Assembly (NCBI GenBank): GCA_037385685.1
Contig: JARRMW010000033.1
Location: 1-39,021, forward strand
DNA: 39,021 nt
Reading direction: 5' to 3'
From: Sva-25 sp037385685
GTDB taxonomy: Bacteria > Pseudomonadota > Gammaproteobacteria > Chromatiales > Chromatiaceae
Shown: piece by piece, positions 23,042 through 31,555 of the stretch
Layout of the letters: the number at the start of each line of letters is the position of its first letter
Numbering within the stretch: the first letter of the stretch is position 1
Translations under genes and position numbers: made by a program
Notes under the pieces: model-generated
Database searches by the model: none
Told to the model about the DNA's origin: nothing
Seen by the model: the letters and a program-made list of their open reading frames with translations, nothing else

Positions 23042-25869
23042 TTACTGACATGCCTCGCAATCCGGGTCGAGAATCGAGCACGCCTTCGGCGCTGCCGTTC
23101 CTGCTCCGAGGCCCGCATCAACCTGCTTCATGCCGGAATTGCCACCGCTCTTCTCGGCCGACTTCTCCATGTGGGTCGCACCCATGGAGCGCAGGTAGTA
23201 AGTGGTCTTGAGGCCGCGCACCCACGCCAGCTTGTAGAGATTGTCGAGCTTCTTGCCGGACGGCTCGGCCATGTAGAGGTTGAGGCTCTGGGCCTGGTCG
23301 ATCCATTTCTGGCGACGTGAACCGGCTTCGATGAGCCAGCGCGCGTCGATCTCGAAGGCGGTGGAATAGAGCGCCTTGAGATCGGCCGGGATGCGGTCGA
23401 TCTGCTGGACCGAGCCATCGTAGTATTTGAGGTCATTGACCATGACGGCATCCCACAGGTCACGTTCCTTGAGGTCGCGCACAAGGTAGGGGTTGATGAC
23501 CGTGAATTCGCCCGACAGGTTCGACTTGACGAAGAGGTTCTGGTAAGTCGGCTCGATTGACTGGCTGATACCGCAAATATTCGAGATGGTCGCCGTCGGT
23601 GCGATCGCCATGGTGTTGGAGTTGCGCATGCCGACTTTCTTGACACGCTTGCGCAGCGCATCCCAGTCGAGCGTAGCCGACTCGTCGACCTGCAGGTGAT
23701 TCTCGTCGCGGTGCGCCTTCATGGCCATGAGCGAGTCATAGGGCAGGATGCCCTTGCTCCAGAGCGATCCCTCGAAGCTGGAGTAGCGTCCACGCTCCTC
23801 GGCGAGGTTTGTCGAGGCCTTGATGGCATGATAGGAGACGGCTTCCATGGAGCGGTCGGCGAAGTCGACGGCTTCCTCGGAGGCGTAAGGGACGCGCAAC
23901 TTGTAGAGCGCGTCCTGGAATCCCATGATGCCGAGGCCGACCGGCCGGTGACGCAGGTTGGAATTACGCGCCTGCGGCACCGAGTAGTAGTTGTACTCGA
24001 TGACGTTGTCGAGCATGCGCATGGCTGTCGAGACGGTCTCCTCGAGCATGGCCATGTTGAGGCCGTTCTCGTCGACGTGTTTCGGCAGATTGATCGAGCC
24101 GAGGTTGCAAACCGCGATCTCCTGGTCATTGGTGTGCAGCGTGATCTCTGTGCAGAGATTCGAGCTGTGCACCACGCCGGCGTGCCGGTTGGTGTAGCGC
24201 AGGTTGCACGGGTCCTTGAAGGCGACCCAGGGATGGCCGGTCTCGAAGAGCATGCCGAGCATCTTGCGCCACAGGCTTTTTCAAACTCCTTGCCGCTGAG
24301 GTCATGCAGATCAGGGACGTCGTTCGGCGAGAAGAGTGTCCACTCGCCCTCCCCGGCGACACGCTTCATGAAGAGGTCCGGGATCCAGTTGGCGGTGTTC
24401 ATGTCGTGCGTGCGGCGGCGATCATCACCGGTGTTCTTGCGCAGCTCGAGGAATTCCTCGATATCGATATGCCAGGTCTCGAGATAGGCACAGACAGCGC
24501 CCTTGCGCTTGCCGCCCTGGTTCACGGCGACTGCCGTGTCATTGGCGACCTTCAGGAAGGGCACGACACCCTGCGACTTGCCGTTGGTGCCCTTGATATG
24601 CGAGCCGAGTCCGCGCACGCGGGTCCAGTCATTGCCGAGGCCGCCCGCGAACTTGGAGAGCAGGGCATTGTCCCTGATCGAGCTGTAGATGCCGTCGAGG
24701 TCGTCGGGAACCGTCGTCAGGTAGCAGCTCGAGAGCTGCGGGCGCAGGGTGCCGGAGTTGAACAGTGTCGGCGTGGAACTCATGAAGCGGAAGGTCGAGA
24801 GCAGGTCATAGAACTCGATGGCGCGCTCTTCCCGGTTGATCTCATTGATGGCGAGACCCATGGCGACGCGCATGAAGAAGGCCTGCGGCAGCTCGAAGCG
24901 CGTGCCGTCGGCATCATGGATAAAGTAGCGGTCATAGAGTGTCTGCAGGCCGAGATAGGTGAAGGCCAGGTCGCGCTCGGGCCTGATGGCCGCGGTGAGC
25001 TTCCCGAAATCATACTGGGTCAGCCGTGTGTCGAGCAGTTCAAGTTCGGCGGCACGATTGATGTAAGCCTTGAGATAGTCGCCATAGACGGCCCCCATCT
25101 CCTCCTGGGTAGCGACGCCTGTGTCCATATTCAGGAAGCCGAGAGCCTCGCGGCGCATGGTGTCGAGCAGCAGGCGCGCCGCGACATGCGAGTAGTTGGG
25201 TTCCTGATCGATGAGCGTGCGCGCGGCCATCACCAGCGTCTGGCCGACGTCCTTCTCCTTCACGCCGTCGAAGAGATTCTTGCAGGTGTCTTGGAGAACC
25301 TTTTCGGCCGAGACGTCGTCGAGCCCCTTGCAGGCCTCGGTGACGAGCGCCTTGAGACGCGCTACGTCGAGTGGTGCCTTGCTGCCGTCGGACAGGGTAA
25401 TGTCAACGATGTGCTCATCTTGTGCGATCTCGCCGCTTGCTGCAGCCTCCTCGGCACGCTTGTGTGCCTGTTCCTCGCGGTAGAGGACATAAGCCCGCGC
25501 GATCTTGTGCTCACCGGAGCGCATGAGCGCGAGTTCGACCTGGTCCTGGATATCCTCGATGTGGACGGTGCCGCCGTCGGGCATGCGGCGTGTCAGGGCA
25601 TCGACGACCTGGTGTGTAAGATCGCGGACAGTCTCGTGGATGCGCGGCGATGCGGCGGCGCTGCCACCCTCGATGGCCAGGAATGCCTTGGTCAGGGCGA
25701 CGGCGATCTTGCTCGCGTCGAAGCCGGTGACCTTGCCGTTGCGGCGGATGACATGGAATGCGTTGGGAGCTAGGTTTTCCAGTTCTTCTGTTGTTGTGCC
25801 CCGGGAGGCGGCTGTCGGTGGTACGGCGATCGGTTCCGGTTTTGAATCTGCGGGCGTGGCTGTGGCCAT
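23042..25869 (-). pseudogene. nrdA: Class Ia ribonucleotide reductase, alpha subunit, frame-disrupted
   Basis: Large catalytic subunit reducing ribonucleotides to deoxyribonucleotides. Two overlapping frames (25869 down and 24262 to 23042) together give the whole protein: an N-terminal allosteric ATP-cone (about 37-130), a second cone-like segment, the 10-stranded barrel with catalytic Cys in SSCYLTT, then, in the other frame, NLCTEI (Asn/Cys/Glu triad), VCNLGSIN and the redox C-terminal CEACQ. Between GKEFEKA and (L)WRKMLGMLFETGHPW, family members have some 20-25 more residues as I remember them, so about 70 bases (3n+1) appear missing at 24272-24276. AGGAGG precedes the ATG at 25869. The gene is preceded by NrdR and DnaA sites and followed by nrdB. 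As written it cannot make a working enzyme; error or a second RNR elsewhere are the alternatives. Confidence 0.88.
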
Positions 25870-25948
25870 GCTTCCTCCTGAAAGGGGTCAAAATTAGTGG
25901 TACTGGGTTGCTCGCCGGTGAAGGTGACAGCGTTGCTCCTCCTCCGGC

Positions 25949-25970
25949 GCCGGCGGGCGCGCCTGCCGGC
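25949..25970 (-). other. GC-rich hairpin in the nrdA leader
   Basis: GCCGGC repeats as its own complement, extended by GGGC/GCCT with one G-T pair, and leaves a two-base loop, so a strong stem of about ten base pairs could form. It lies inside the predicted leader of more than 200 bases between the nrdA promoter and start. It is followed on the minus strand by a purine-rich GGAGGAGGAG with no start codon. A role in attenuation or mRNA structure is speculative. Confidence 0.35.
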
Positions 25971-26090
25971 AAATTCGACACAGGCTGTCGGGTGTTGGCG
26001 GTCAGTCCTGATCGAAATAAAAGTGACTCCCCTTCCCGGTTGTGCCGTCACGAACAAGCCCGGCTCCGGATATGTGGCGGGGTAGTGGAA

Positions 26091-26138
26091 ATACAATATA
26101 TACGCAATTCGTGAGGAGTCAACCACAAGATATTGTGG
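26091..26138 (-). promoter_or_regulatory. nrdA promoter overlapped by a pair of NrdR boxes
   Basis: CCACAAGATATTGTGG (26123-26138) is a 16-base palindrome of NrdR-box type; ATACAATATATACGCA (26091-26106) is a weaker second box. Their starts are 32 bases apart, three helical turns, the arrangement NrdR uses to repress RNR genes. On the minus strand a -35 TTGACT (26122-26117) sits between them and a -10 TATATT or TATTGT (26100-26093) lies in the weaker box, so bound repressor would cover the promoter. This gives a leader of about 220 bases before nrdA. Confidence 0.75.
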
Positions 26139-26155
26139 TTCAGGGTGGAATATCC

Positions 26156-26185
26156 TGTGGAAAACTGTGAGTCACCTGTGGATAA
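26156..26185 (-). promoter_or_regulatory. Two DnaA boxes upstream of nrdA
   Basis: TGTGGATAA (26177-26185) is the reverse complement of the perfect DnaA box TTATCCACA. TGTGGAAAA (26156-26164, TTTTCCACA on the minus strand) fits TTWTNCACA. Their starts are 21 bases apart, two helical turns, on the same face, directly upstream of the nrdA -35. DnaA control of nrdAB is known in E. coli. The rest of the gap to 26469 holds AT tracts and no gene. Confidence 0.75.
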
Positions 26186-26469
26186 ATTGTGAGTCAGATA
26201 ACAGAACCCAGCAGCCGCGCGGGCTCGAAAAAAATAAGCAGTTACTGATGCGTTGATATGCCCTGTGGGAAAAAAAGTTGAATTTTTTTACATGGAGGGG
26301 GCGGGCTGATCCCCGGGGAAGGAGGAGGAAGGGACCTGTCGGCATTTCCTGCGGCTGTCGTCTCATGTGACGCCCGCCAGCAGCTCGATACCCGCGTGCT
26401 GCGCGGGGGCAGCGAGGGAAGGGGCGCTGCCGGTGACGTATCAGGTTGCTCTTCGGGATGCTGCGAGTA

Positions 26470-26889
26470 TCAGAACGGCTTGACGGAAGCCAGGTAGATG
26501 ATTGCCAGCAGGAAGAGCACGGGAATCTCGTTGAACCAGCGGTACCAGACATGGCTTCGGCTGTTGCGGTCCTCGGCGAAGGTTTTGACGATGCGTCCAC
26601 ACCAGTAGTGGTAGCCAACCAGTCCGATGATCAGAACGAGCTTGATGTGCAGCCAGAGCATGTGTCCCCAGACAGCCCAGGCGTAGTCATAAAGCATCCA
26701 GATGCCGAAAACGATCGTCAGGATCATCCAGGGTGTGATGAACCTGTAGAGTTTGCGCTCCATGAGCTTGAAGCGTTCACTGGTTGCCTTGTCGCTGATA
26801 TCTGCATGATTGACGAAAATGCGCGGCAGATAAAAAAGACCTGCGAACCAGGCGGTCATGAAAAAGAGGTGAAAGCCCTTGAGCCACAT
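26470..26889 (-). CDS. hemJ: Protoporphyrinogen oxidase HemJ
   Basis: A 139-residue inner-membrane protein of the UPF0093/HemJ family with four hydrophobic segments. It starts MWLKGFHLFFMTAWFAGLFYL, with the conserved His7 and the family motif TWFAGLFYLPR(I/L)FVxH, and has RKLYRFITPWMI and HIKLVLIIGLVGYHYW. HemJ converts protoporphyrinogen IX to protoporphyrin IX and is used by many proteobacteria in place of HemG or HemY. Here HemG is encoded as well, about 14 kb away. It is the last gene of a four-gene minus-strand operon with intergenic gaps of 2, 22 and 12 bases after a pteridine reductase gene. The start fits the family N-terminus exactly. Confidence 0.9.
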   Translation of the reverse strand: MWLKGFHLFFMTAWFAGLFYLPRIFVNHADISDKATSERFKLMERKLYRFITPWMILTIVFGIWMLYDYAWAVWGHMLWLHIKLVLIIGLVGYHYWCGRIVKTFAEDRNSRSHVWYRWFNEIPVLFLLAIIYLASVKPF

Positions 26890-26901
26890 GAGGCGCTCCC
26901 G

Positions 26902-27354
26902 TTACTGGATCAGGATGGTTGCGTTGATGGCATCATAATCGAGCCGCCCCTCCTGATGAAGCAGGATTTTCCCTTCCTTGACGAGCGTGAGGGATGGCGT
27001 CAGCCCGATACCCCCGAACGCCTTCGCGATACTGCCATCGCTGTCGATAACGATCGGCACGAGGGTGCGTTGTTGCATGTCGAGCACGTTCGGAGGGCGG
27101 TCGACATGCATGGCAATGCCCACAGTGTCGGCATTGCCATGGATCTTGTCCGGCAGTCGCTCGAAAGCACCGAGGGCCACAGGGTTGCTCATGGAGAAAA
27201 AGAACACAGCGGTCAGCGGCGTCTCCGGACCAAGTTCGATGGACGTTCCTTCGATACTCCTGAGTGTCAGTAAGGGCGCATCGGGTTTTTCGCTACAGCC
27301 CGGGAGCAGTGTGACAAACAGTGCGAAGAGGGCAATCAAAAGAACAGGTTTCAT
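26902..27354 (-). CDS. Thioredoxin-fold lipoprotein without redox cysteines
   Basis: A 150-residue predicted lipoprotein; the signal peptide ends in LLPGC with the lipid-bearing Cys20. The mature part resembles the TlpA/AhpC-type thioredoxin fold: TAVFFFSMSNPVALGAF where the active-site helix begins, and GLTPSLTLV with the cis-proline turn. The CxxC motif is absent, with SNPV in its place, so it is unlikely to be an oxidoreductase; a binding or chaperone-like role is possible. The frame is open upstream to 27465, but ATG 27354 is chosen because it opens the signal peptide. Neighbours are hemJ (12 bases) and an uncharacterised gene (22 bases). Confidence 0.75.
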   Translation of the reverse strand: MKPVLLIALFALFVTLLPGCSEKPDAPLLTLRSIEGTSIELGPETPLTAVFFFSMSNPVALGAFERLPDKIHGNADTVGIAMHVDRPPNVLDMQQRTLVPIVIDSDGSIAKAFGGIGLTPSLTLVKEGKILLHQEGRLDYDAINATILIQ

Positions 27355-27376
27355 ACTTGTGCCAGATTCTCGAGAA

Positions 27377-27715
27377 CTAGATTTGCGATACCAGCCACTT
27401 GTTGAACTGGTTTGCCATGAGCCGGGCTTCCGGCGGCGGTATACAGTGTGTCTGCATCCCTGCATAGACAGTCAGCATGAGTTCGCGAAGCCTGCGGGAG
27501 TCCGCGCGCGCATCGCGTGTGAAGCCGCCCAGCACAGCGGGCTCGATGGCAGCGATGCTGCCAGAGTCGCCCCACCATTCAACGGAGCAGAGGCTTGGCC
27601 AGAGGCGTTCGTCACCCGCAAGTGCATAGCCCGTGGCCACGCTGACCGTATTGGCAAGATAGGGTTGCCCGTATCTGCGCAGCAGAGCCTCGAGTTCCTG
27701 CAGTGCTTCGACCAT
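27377..27715 (-). CDS. Uncharacterised 112-residue protein in the pteridine reductase-hemJ operon
   Basis: I cannot name a family with confidence. The protein has no signal peptide or membrane helix; it starts with a helical MVEALQELEALLRRYGQPYL and has a conserved-looking LWPSLCSVEWWGDSGSIAAIEP and a C-terminal helix. Small proteins with a similar central segment are annotated as DUF6966, but I hold this loosely. It is two bases downstream of the pteridine reductase stop codon, so translation is probably coupled, and 22 bases ahead of the lipoprotein gene. The tight spacing argues that it is a real gene. Confidence 0.6.
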   Translation of the reverse strand: MVEALQELEALLRRYGQPYLANTVSVATGYALAGDERLWPSLCSVEWWGDSGSIAAIEPAVLGGFTRDARADSRRLRELMLTVYAGMQTHCIPPPEARLMANQFNKWLVSQI

Positions 27716-27717
27716 GA

Positions 27718-28452
27718 TTACTGTTGCGCGGTGCGTCCTCCGTCGACGGAAATCAGCTGGCCTGTAATGTAGTCCGCCTCGGTCACGAGGAAACGGACTG
27801 TCCGCGCGATATCCTCGATCTCGCCATGGCGCGCCAGCGGTACCCTTGAGAGTATCCGTGCCTTGTCGAGATCACTGATCTCATGTTCCGGCCAGAGGAT
27901 GGCGCCCGGCGCGACGCCGTTGACGCGGACATCCGGGCCGAGTTCGCGTGCCAGGCTCATGATCATCATGGCATTCGCCGCCTTGGCCATGGAATAGACG
28001 GGAAAATCCTTTTTCGGCCGGATGCCATGGACATCGACGAGGTTGACGATACAGCCCTTGCTCTTCCTGAGCCAGGGTGCTGCAGCCTGCGCAAGGAAAA
28101 AGGGCGCCTTCATGTTGGTCCCGACAAGATCGTCCCACTCCTGTCCGGTGACCGTTCCAAGCGGTGTGGCGTAGAAACTCGAGGCGTTGTTGACGAGGAT
28201 GCTGAGGTCGTTGTTGAAGACCGCGACCTCATCGATGATACGCGGGATGGTTTCGTGGTCGAGCAGGTCGCCCTGCACGGTGTCTGCCGAGTTGTGCCTG
28301 ATCGCGTTGAGTTCCTCGACGAGCGCAGCGGCCGGGTCGACGGAGTTGCGGTAGTGGATCACGATGTCGATGTCATGCGCATGCAATTCACGCGCGATGG
28401 CTGCGCCGATACGTGCAGCGCCCCCCGTGATCAGTGCCGTTCTTTTTGTCAT
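27718..28452 (-). CDS. Pteridine reductase (PTR1-like short-chain dehydrogenase)
   Basis: NADPH-dependent short-chain dehydrogenase of 244 residues. Rossmann motif TGGAARIG (9-16), NNAS (88-91) followed by SFYATP, and the catalytic Tyr153/Lys157 in YSMAK. The segment VDVHGIRPKKDFPVYS matches the pteridine-reductase subgroup (Leishmania PTR1, bacterial FolM-like), which reduces dihydropterins and dihydrofolate, so it may support folate recycling with the thyA downstream in this window. It heads the operon ending in hemJ and diverges from the MidA-like gene with a 62-base gap. Family is well supported; the pterin substrate is inferred. Confidence 0.85.
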   Translation of the reverse strand: MTKRTALITGGAARIGAAIARELHAHDIDIVIHYRNSVDPAAALVEELNAIRHNSADTVQGDLLDHETIPRIIDEVAVFNNDLSILVNNASSFYATPLGTVTGQEWDDLVGTNMKAPFFLAQAAAPWLRKSKGCIVNLVDVHGIRPKKDFPVYSMAKAANAMMIMSLARELGPDVRVNGVAPGAILWPEHEISDLDKARILSRVPLARHGEIEDIARTVRFLVTEADYITGQLISVDGGRTAQQ

Positions 28453-28514
28453 GTGGTACCGGTTCCGGATTGTTAAACTTGTGCCCCAATCTAACCCAAA
28501 GCCCTTGACCCGTC

Positions 28515-29678
28515 ATGTCCTCATTCCAGTTGCCGGCTCCTTCGCCGGATGAACGCGATCACAGTGCGCGCCTGCAGCAGGCTGTCTGCGAGGCCTCCGC
28601 GGAGTGTGGCGGGTGCCTGGGATTTGACCGTTACATGGAGATGGCCCTCTATGGGCCCGGGCTTGGTTATTACACGGCAGGACGGCGCAAGTTCGGACAG
28701 GAGGGGGATTTCATCACGGCTCCGGAGATTTCACCGCTGTTTGCACGCTGCATCGCCCATGCATTGCGACCGGTGCTGCGGGCATGCGACGCCCCCGACG
28801 TTGTCGAGTTCGGCGCCGGTAGCGGCAAGCTGGCCTGTGAGCTCCTGCGGGCATTGCAGGCGCTCGACGCACTGCCAGAGCGTTATCTCATCATGGAGCT
28901 GAGTCCCGAGTTGCGCGCGCGGCAGCAGGCCCTCGTGCAGGAACAGCTGCCCGCCCTCTCTGAACGTGTCGAATGGCTGGACCGCCTGCCGGAAGCAGGC
29001 ATCGAGGGAGCCGTTGTGGCCAACGAGGTGCTGGATGCCATGCCCGTGCATCGTTTCAGGATGGTGGAAAGCGGGCTTGAGGAGCAGTGTGTTGCCTGCC
29101 AGGGCGAGGAGCTGCACCCTGGCTGGATGCCGGCCAGCCGGCAGTTGCAGGAAGCCGTCGAGCGGCTGGGTCTGCAGCTGCCTTCCGGTTATGTCTCGGA
29201 AATCAACCTCAGGCTGCAGCCATGGATCGGGGAGCTCGGCAGACTCATCAGCAGCGGCGCCGCTCTGCTCATCGATTACGGTTACGAACGTCGTGACTAC
29301 TACAACCCGGACCGCAACAGCGGAACACTCCTGTGTCACTACCGTCATCATGCCAATACGGACCCGCTCTACCTGCCGGGAATGCAGGACATCACCGCGC
29401 ATGTTGACTTCACGGCCGTGGCCGAGGCTGCGGACAGGGCGGGTCTTGCGGTCTCGGGCTATACCAGCCAGGCTGCCTTCCTGCTGGGGTGCGGCATCGA
29501 ACAGATGCTGGAGGGCATGGCACAGAACCAGAATTCAGAATGGTTCGCGCTTGTCGAGGGGGTCAAGCGGCTGGTGTTACCGACGGAGATGGGGGAGCGT
29601 TTCAGGGTCATGGCACTGACCAAAGGGCTGCAGACTGCCCCGGAGGGCTTCGCGCAGGATATGCGTTTCAGGCTGTAA
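28515..29678 (+). CDS. MidA/NDUFAF7-family SAM-dependent methyltransferase
   Basis: A 387-residue protein of the PF02636 (MidA) family. Conserved blocks include RYMEMALYGPGLGYYTAG, FITAPEISPLFARC, the SAM-binding VEFGAGSGKLA (about 97-107), GAVVANEVLDAMPVHRF and ALLIDYGYERRDYY. In mitochondria the relative NDUFAF7 methylates an arginine of complex I; the bacterial target is not established. It diverges from the pteridine reductase gene and converges on bamD (24-base gap). The ATG used gives a complete N-terminus. No oddities in the coding sequence. Confidence 0.88.
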   Translation: MSSFQLPAPSPDERDHSARLQQAVCEASAECGGCLGFDRYMEMALYGPGLGYYTAGRRKFGQEGDFITAPEISPLFARCIAHALRPVLRACDAPDVVEFGAGSGKLACELLRALQALDALPERYLIMELSPELRARQQALVQEQLPALSERVEWLDRLPEAGIEGAVVANEVLDAMPVHRFRMVESGLEEQCVACQGEELHPGWMPASRQLQEAVERLGLQLPSGYVSEINLRLQPWIGELGRLISSGAALLIDYGYERRDYYNPDRNSGTLLCHYRHHANTDPLYLPGMQDITAHVDFTAVAEAADRAGLAVSGYTSQAAFLLGCGIEQMLEGMAQNQNSEWFALVEGVKRLVLPTEMGERFRVMALTKGLQTAPEGFAQDMRFRL

Positions 29679-29702
29679 CAGCGAACCGCGGCAGGCGGAG
29701 TA

Positions 29703-30524
29703 TCAGTCCTGGTCGAGCCCTGTCCAGTCCCAGAAACGCCTGATCAGTCCCTTCTGTTCTTCGAGGTCTGCATCCTGAACGAAATTGCCCTGTGCTTCGT
29801 TGACTGCCAGCACACGTTCGGCATCGGCGGCCAGTTCAGGGAGATCGAGTTTCCGGTAGGCCTCGACCATGATCTCGAGAGCCTGCTTTGCAGCCGGTGT
29901 GCGCTGGTAATTCTCGATGACGCCGGCTGCGCGTTTTGCAGCGGCGAGGTAGGCGCCGCGATCCATGTAGTAGTCTGCAATGTGAATCTCATGCATGGCC
30001 AGGCTGTTATGCAGATAGATCGCGCGTTGCCGGGCATCGCGTGCATAGCGTGTATCAGGATACTTCTCGATGACTTCCATGAAATCCTTGTAGGCCTGGG
30101 TATAGGATGCAGGGTCGCGCTGCGAGGCATCTGTCGGGACGAATCGCTCGACGAGTCCGAGGTTGCGATTCAGGTTGACGATCCCTTTCATGTAATGGGC
30201 ATAGGCCGATTGGGGGTGGTCAGGATGGAGGCGGATGAAGCGGTCGAGAGCATCGACGGCAGCATCCGGTTCATCGTACTTGTAATAGGCATAGGCCACA
30301 TCGAGCTGGGCCTGGGATGCATAGTAGCCATAGGGATAGCGCGCCTCGAGTTTTTCGTAGTACTCGATGGCATCCTGGTAGTTACCCTCGGCAAGCTTTG
30401 ACGAGGCCTCGGTGTAGAAGCGCTCGGCAGACCAGTTCCTGGTCTCGTCTTCCTGCTCCGGCAGAATCGAGCAGGCAGACAGCAGCAGAACAACAAGAAT
30501 CAGTGATATGAGTGAGCGCCCCAT
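29703..30524 (-). CDS. bamD: Outer-membrane protein assembly factor BamD
   Basis: Essential lipoprotein of the BAM complex that folds beta-barrel proteins into the outer membrane. The 273 residues start with a lipoprotein signal (MGRSLISLILVVLLLSAC; lipidated Cys18), then tetratricopeptide-like repeats (AERFYTEASSKLAEGNYQDA, ARYPYGYYASQAQLDVAYAYYK, YPDTRYARDARQRAIYLHN) typical of BamD/ComL. Length is near the usual 245-270. It lies divergent from rluD, 71 bases apart, as in E. coli and many other gammaproteobacteria, so the two share a short promoter region. Sequence features are all normal. Confidence 0.96.
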   Translation of the reverse strand: MGRSLISLILVVLLLSACSILPEQEDETRNWSAERFYTEASSKLAEGNYQDAIEYYEKLEARYPYGYYASQAQLDVAYAYYKYDEPDAAVDALDRFIRLHPDHPQSAYAHYMKGIVNLNRNLGLVERFVPTDASQRDPASYTQAYKDFMEVIEKYPDTRYARDARQRAIYLHNSLAMHEIHIADYYMDRGAYLAAAKRAAGVIENYQRTPAAKQALEIMVEAYRKLDLPELAADAERVLAVNEAQGNFVQDADLEEQKGLIRRFWDWTGLDQD

Positions 30525-30595
30525 GGCGGGTTTGTTCCTGATAAGATTGCCGAAATGGCAAAATTATACCGGAATCGGACAGGATTCGTGCAGCA

Positions 30596-31555
30596 ATGAC
30601 CCGGCAGATGCTCCATGCAGCGGTTCCGGATGAACTGGCCGGCAAGCGCCTGGACCAGGTGCTTGCCGAGCTCTTCCCTGACTACTCCCGCAGCAGGCTG
30701 CAGAAGTGGGTCAAGTCAGGGAAAGTGACTGTCAATGGCACCTCCCGCGCTGTCAAGGAGAAGGTGACTGCCGGCGATCGCATTGAATTGCAGGTCGTGG
30801 AGGAGGCTGTCATCGAGGATGCGCCCGAGAAGATCGACCTGGATATCCTCTACGAGGATGATGATCTCCTTGTCATCAACAAGCCGGCAGGACTCGTGGT
30901 GCACCCGGCTGCCGGCAACCCGGCAGGCACCCTGCTCAATGGCCTGTTGCATCATGACCCCTCCCTCGAAACCCTGCCGCGAGCCGGTATCGTGCATCGG
31001 CTCGACAAGGATACCAGCGGGCTGCTGGTCGTGGCGCGAAGCCAGCGAGCCCACAAGCAGCTCGTTGAGATGCTGCAGCAGCGTGATATTCACCGGGAGT
31101 ACCGTACCATCGTGCATGGCCGCATGGTTGCCGGCGGCACGGTCGATGAACCCATCGGCCGCCATCCGACGCAGCGCAAGAAAATGGCCGTGCTCTACAG
31201 CGAAAGCGCCAAACCGGCAATGACAGATTACCGCGTGCTCGAACGTTTTCGCGCCCACTGCCTGTTGCAGGTCAAGCTGCACTCCGGACGCACTCACCAG
31301 ATTCGTGTGCACATGGCCCACATCCGCCATCCGGTCGTTGGCGATCCGCTCTATGGTGGTCGACTGCAGATTCCCGCAGGCTGCAGTGATGCTCTCAGGG
31401 ACGCATTGCGGAGCTTCAGGCGCCAGGCACTGCACGCCTTCCGGCTTGGTTTTGAACATCCGGCGACGGGTGAGTGGATTGAATGGGAGGCCCCGATGCC
31501 GGACGACATGGAACGGCTGCTTTCGGTGCTGCGGGAAGACGCAAAAGATGCCTGA
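30596..31555 (+). CDS. rluD: 23S rRNA pseudouridine synthase D
   Basis: Makes pseudouridines 1911, 1915 and 1917 in helix 69 of 23S rRNA. The 319-residue protein has an N-terminal S4 RNA-binding domain (RLDQVLAELFPDYSRSRLQKW, about 18-65) and a catalytic RluA-type domain with the Asp137 nucleophile in GIVHRLDKDTSGLLVVA. GRTHQIRVHM is the conserved arginine-containing strand. Length fits E. coli RluD (326). The bamD neighbour and the pgeF gene overlapping its 3' end by eight bases repeat the classic rluD-yfiH arrangement, which supports the RluD rather than RluC/RluA identity. Confidence 0.95.
   Translation: MTRQMLHAAVPDELAGKRLDQVLAELFPDYSRSRLQKWVKSGKVTVNGTSRAVKEKVTAGDRIELQVVEEAVIEDAPEKIDLDILYEDDDLLVINKPAGLVVHPAAGNPAGTLLNGLLHHDPSLETLPRAGIVHRLDKDTSGLLVVARSQRAHKQLVEMLQQRDIHREYRTIVHGRMVAGGTVDEPIGRHPTQRKKMAVLYSESAKPAMTDYRVLERFRAHCLLQVKLHSGRTHQIRVHMAHIRHPVVGDPLYGGRLQIPAGCSDALRDALRSFRRQALHAFRLGFEHPATGEWIEWEAPMPDDMERLLSVLREDAKDA

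Noticed and set aside
24304..25773. A 489-residue open frame on the plus strand, opposite nrdA
   Set aside because: It lies wholly inside the well-conserved nrdA coding strand and mirrors its codon periodicity; no family resemblance. It is an antisense shadow.
26391..26407. CCCGCG/CGCGGG stem downstream of hemJ
   Set aside because: Six base pairs only, with no T-tract in the minus direction; not enough to call a terminator.
26172..26618. A 148-residue minus-strand frame between nrdA and hemJ
   Set aside because: It overlaps the hemJ coding region in another frame, crosses a DnaA box and is rich in Ser/Arg, as expected for a spurious GC-rich frame.
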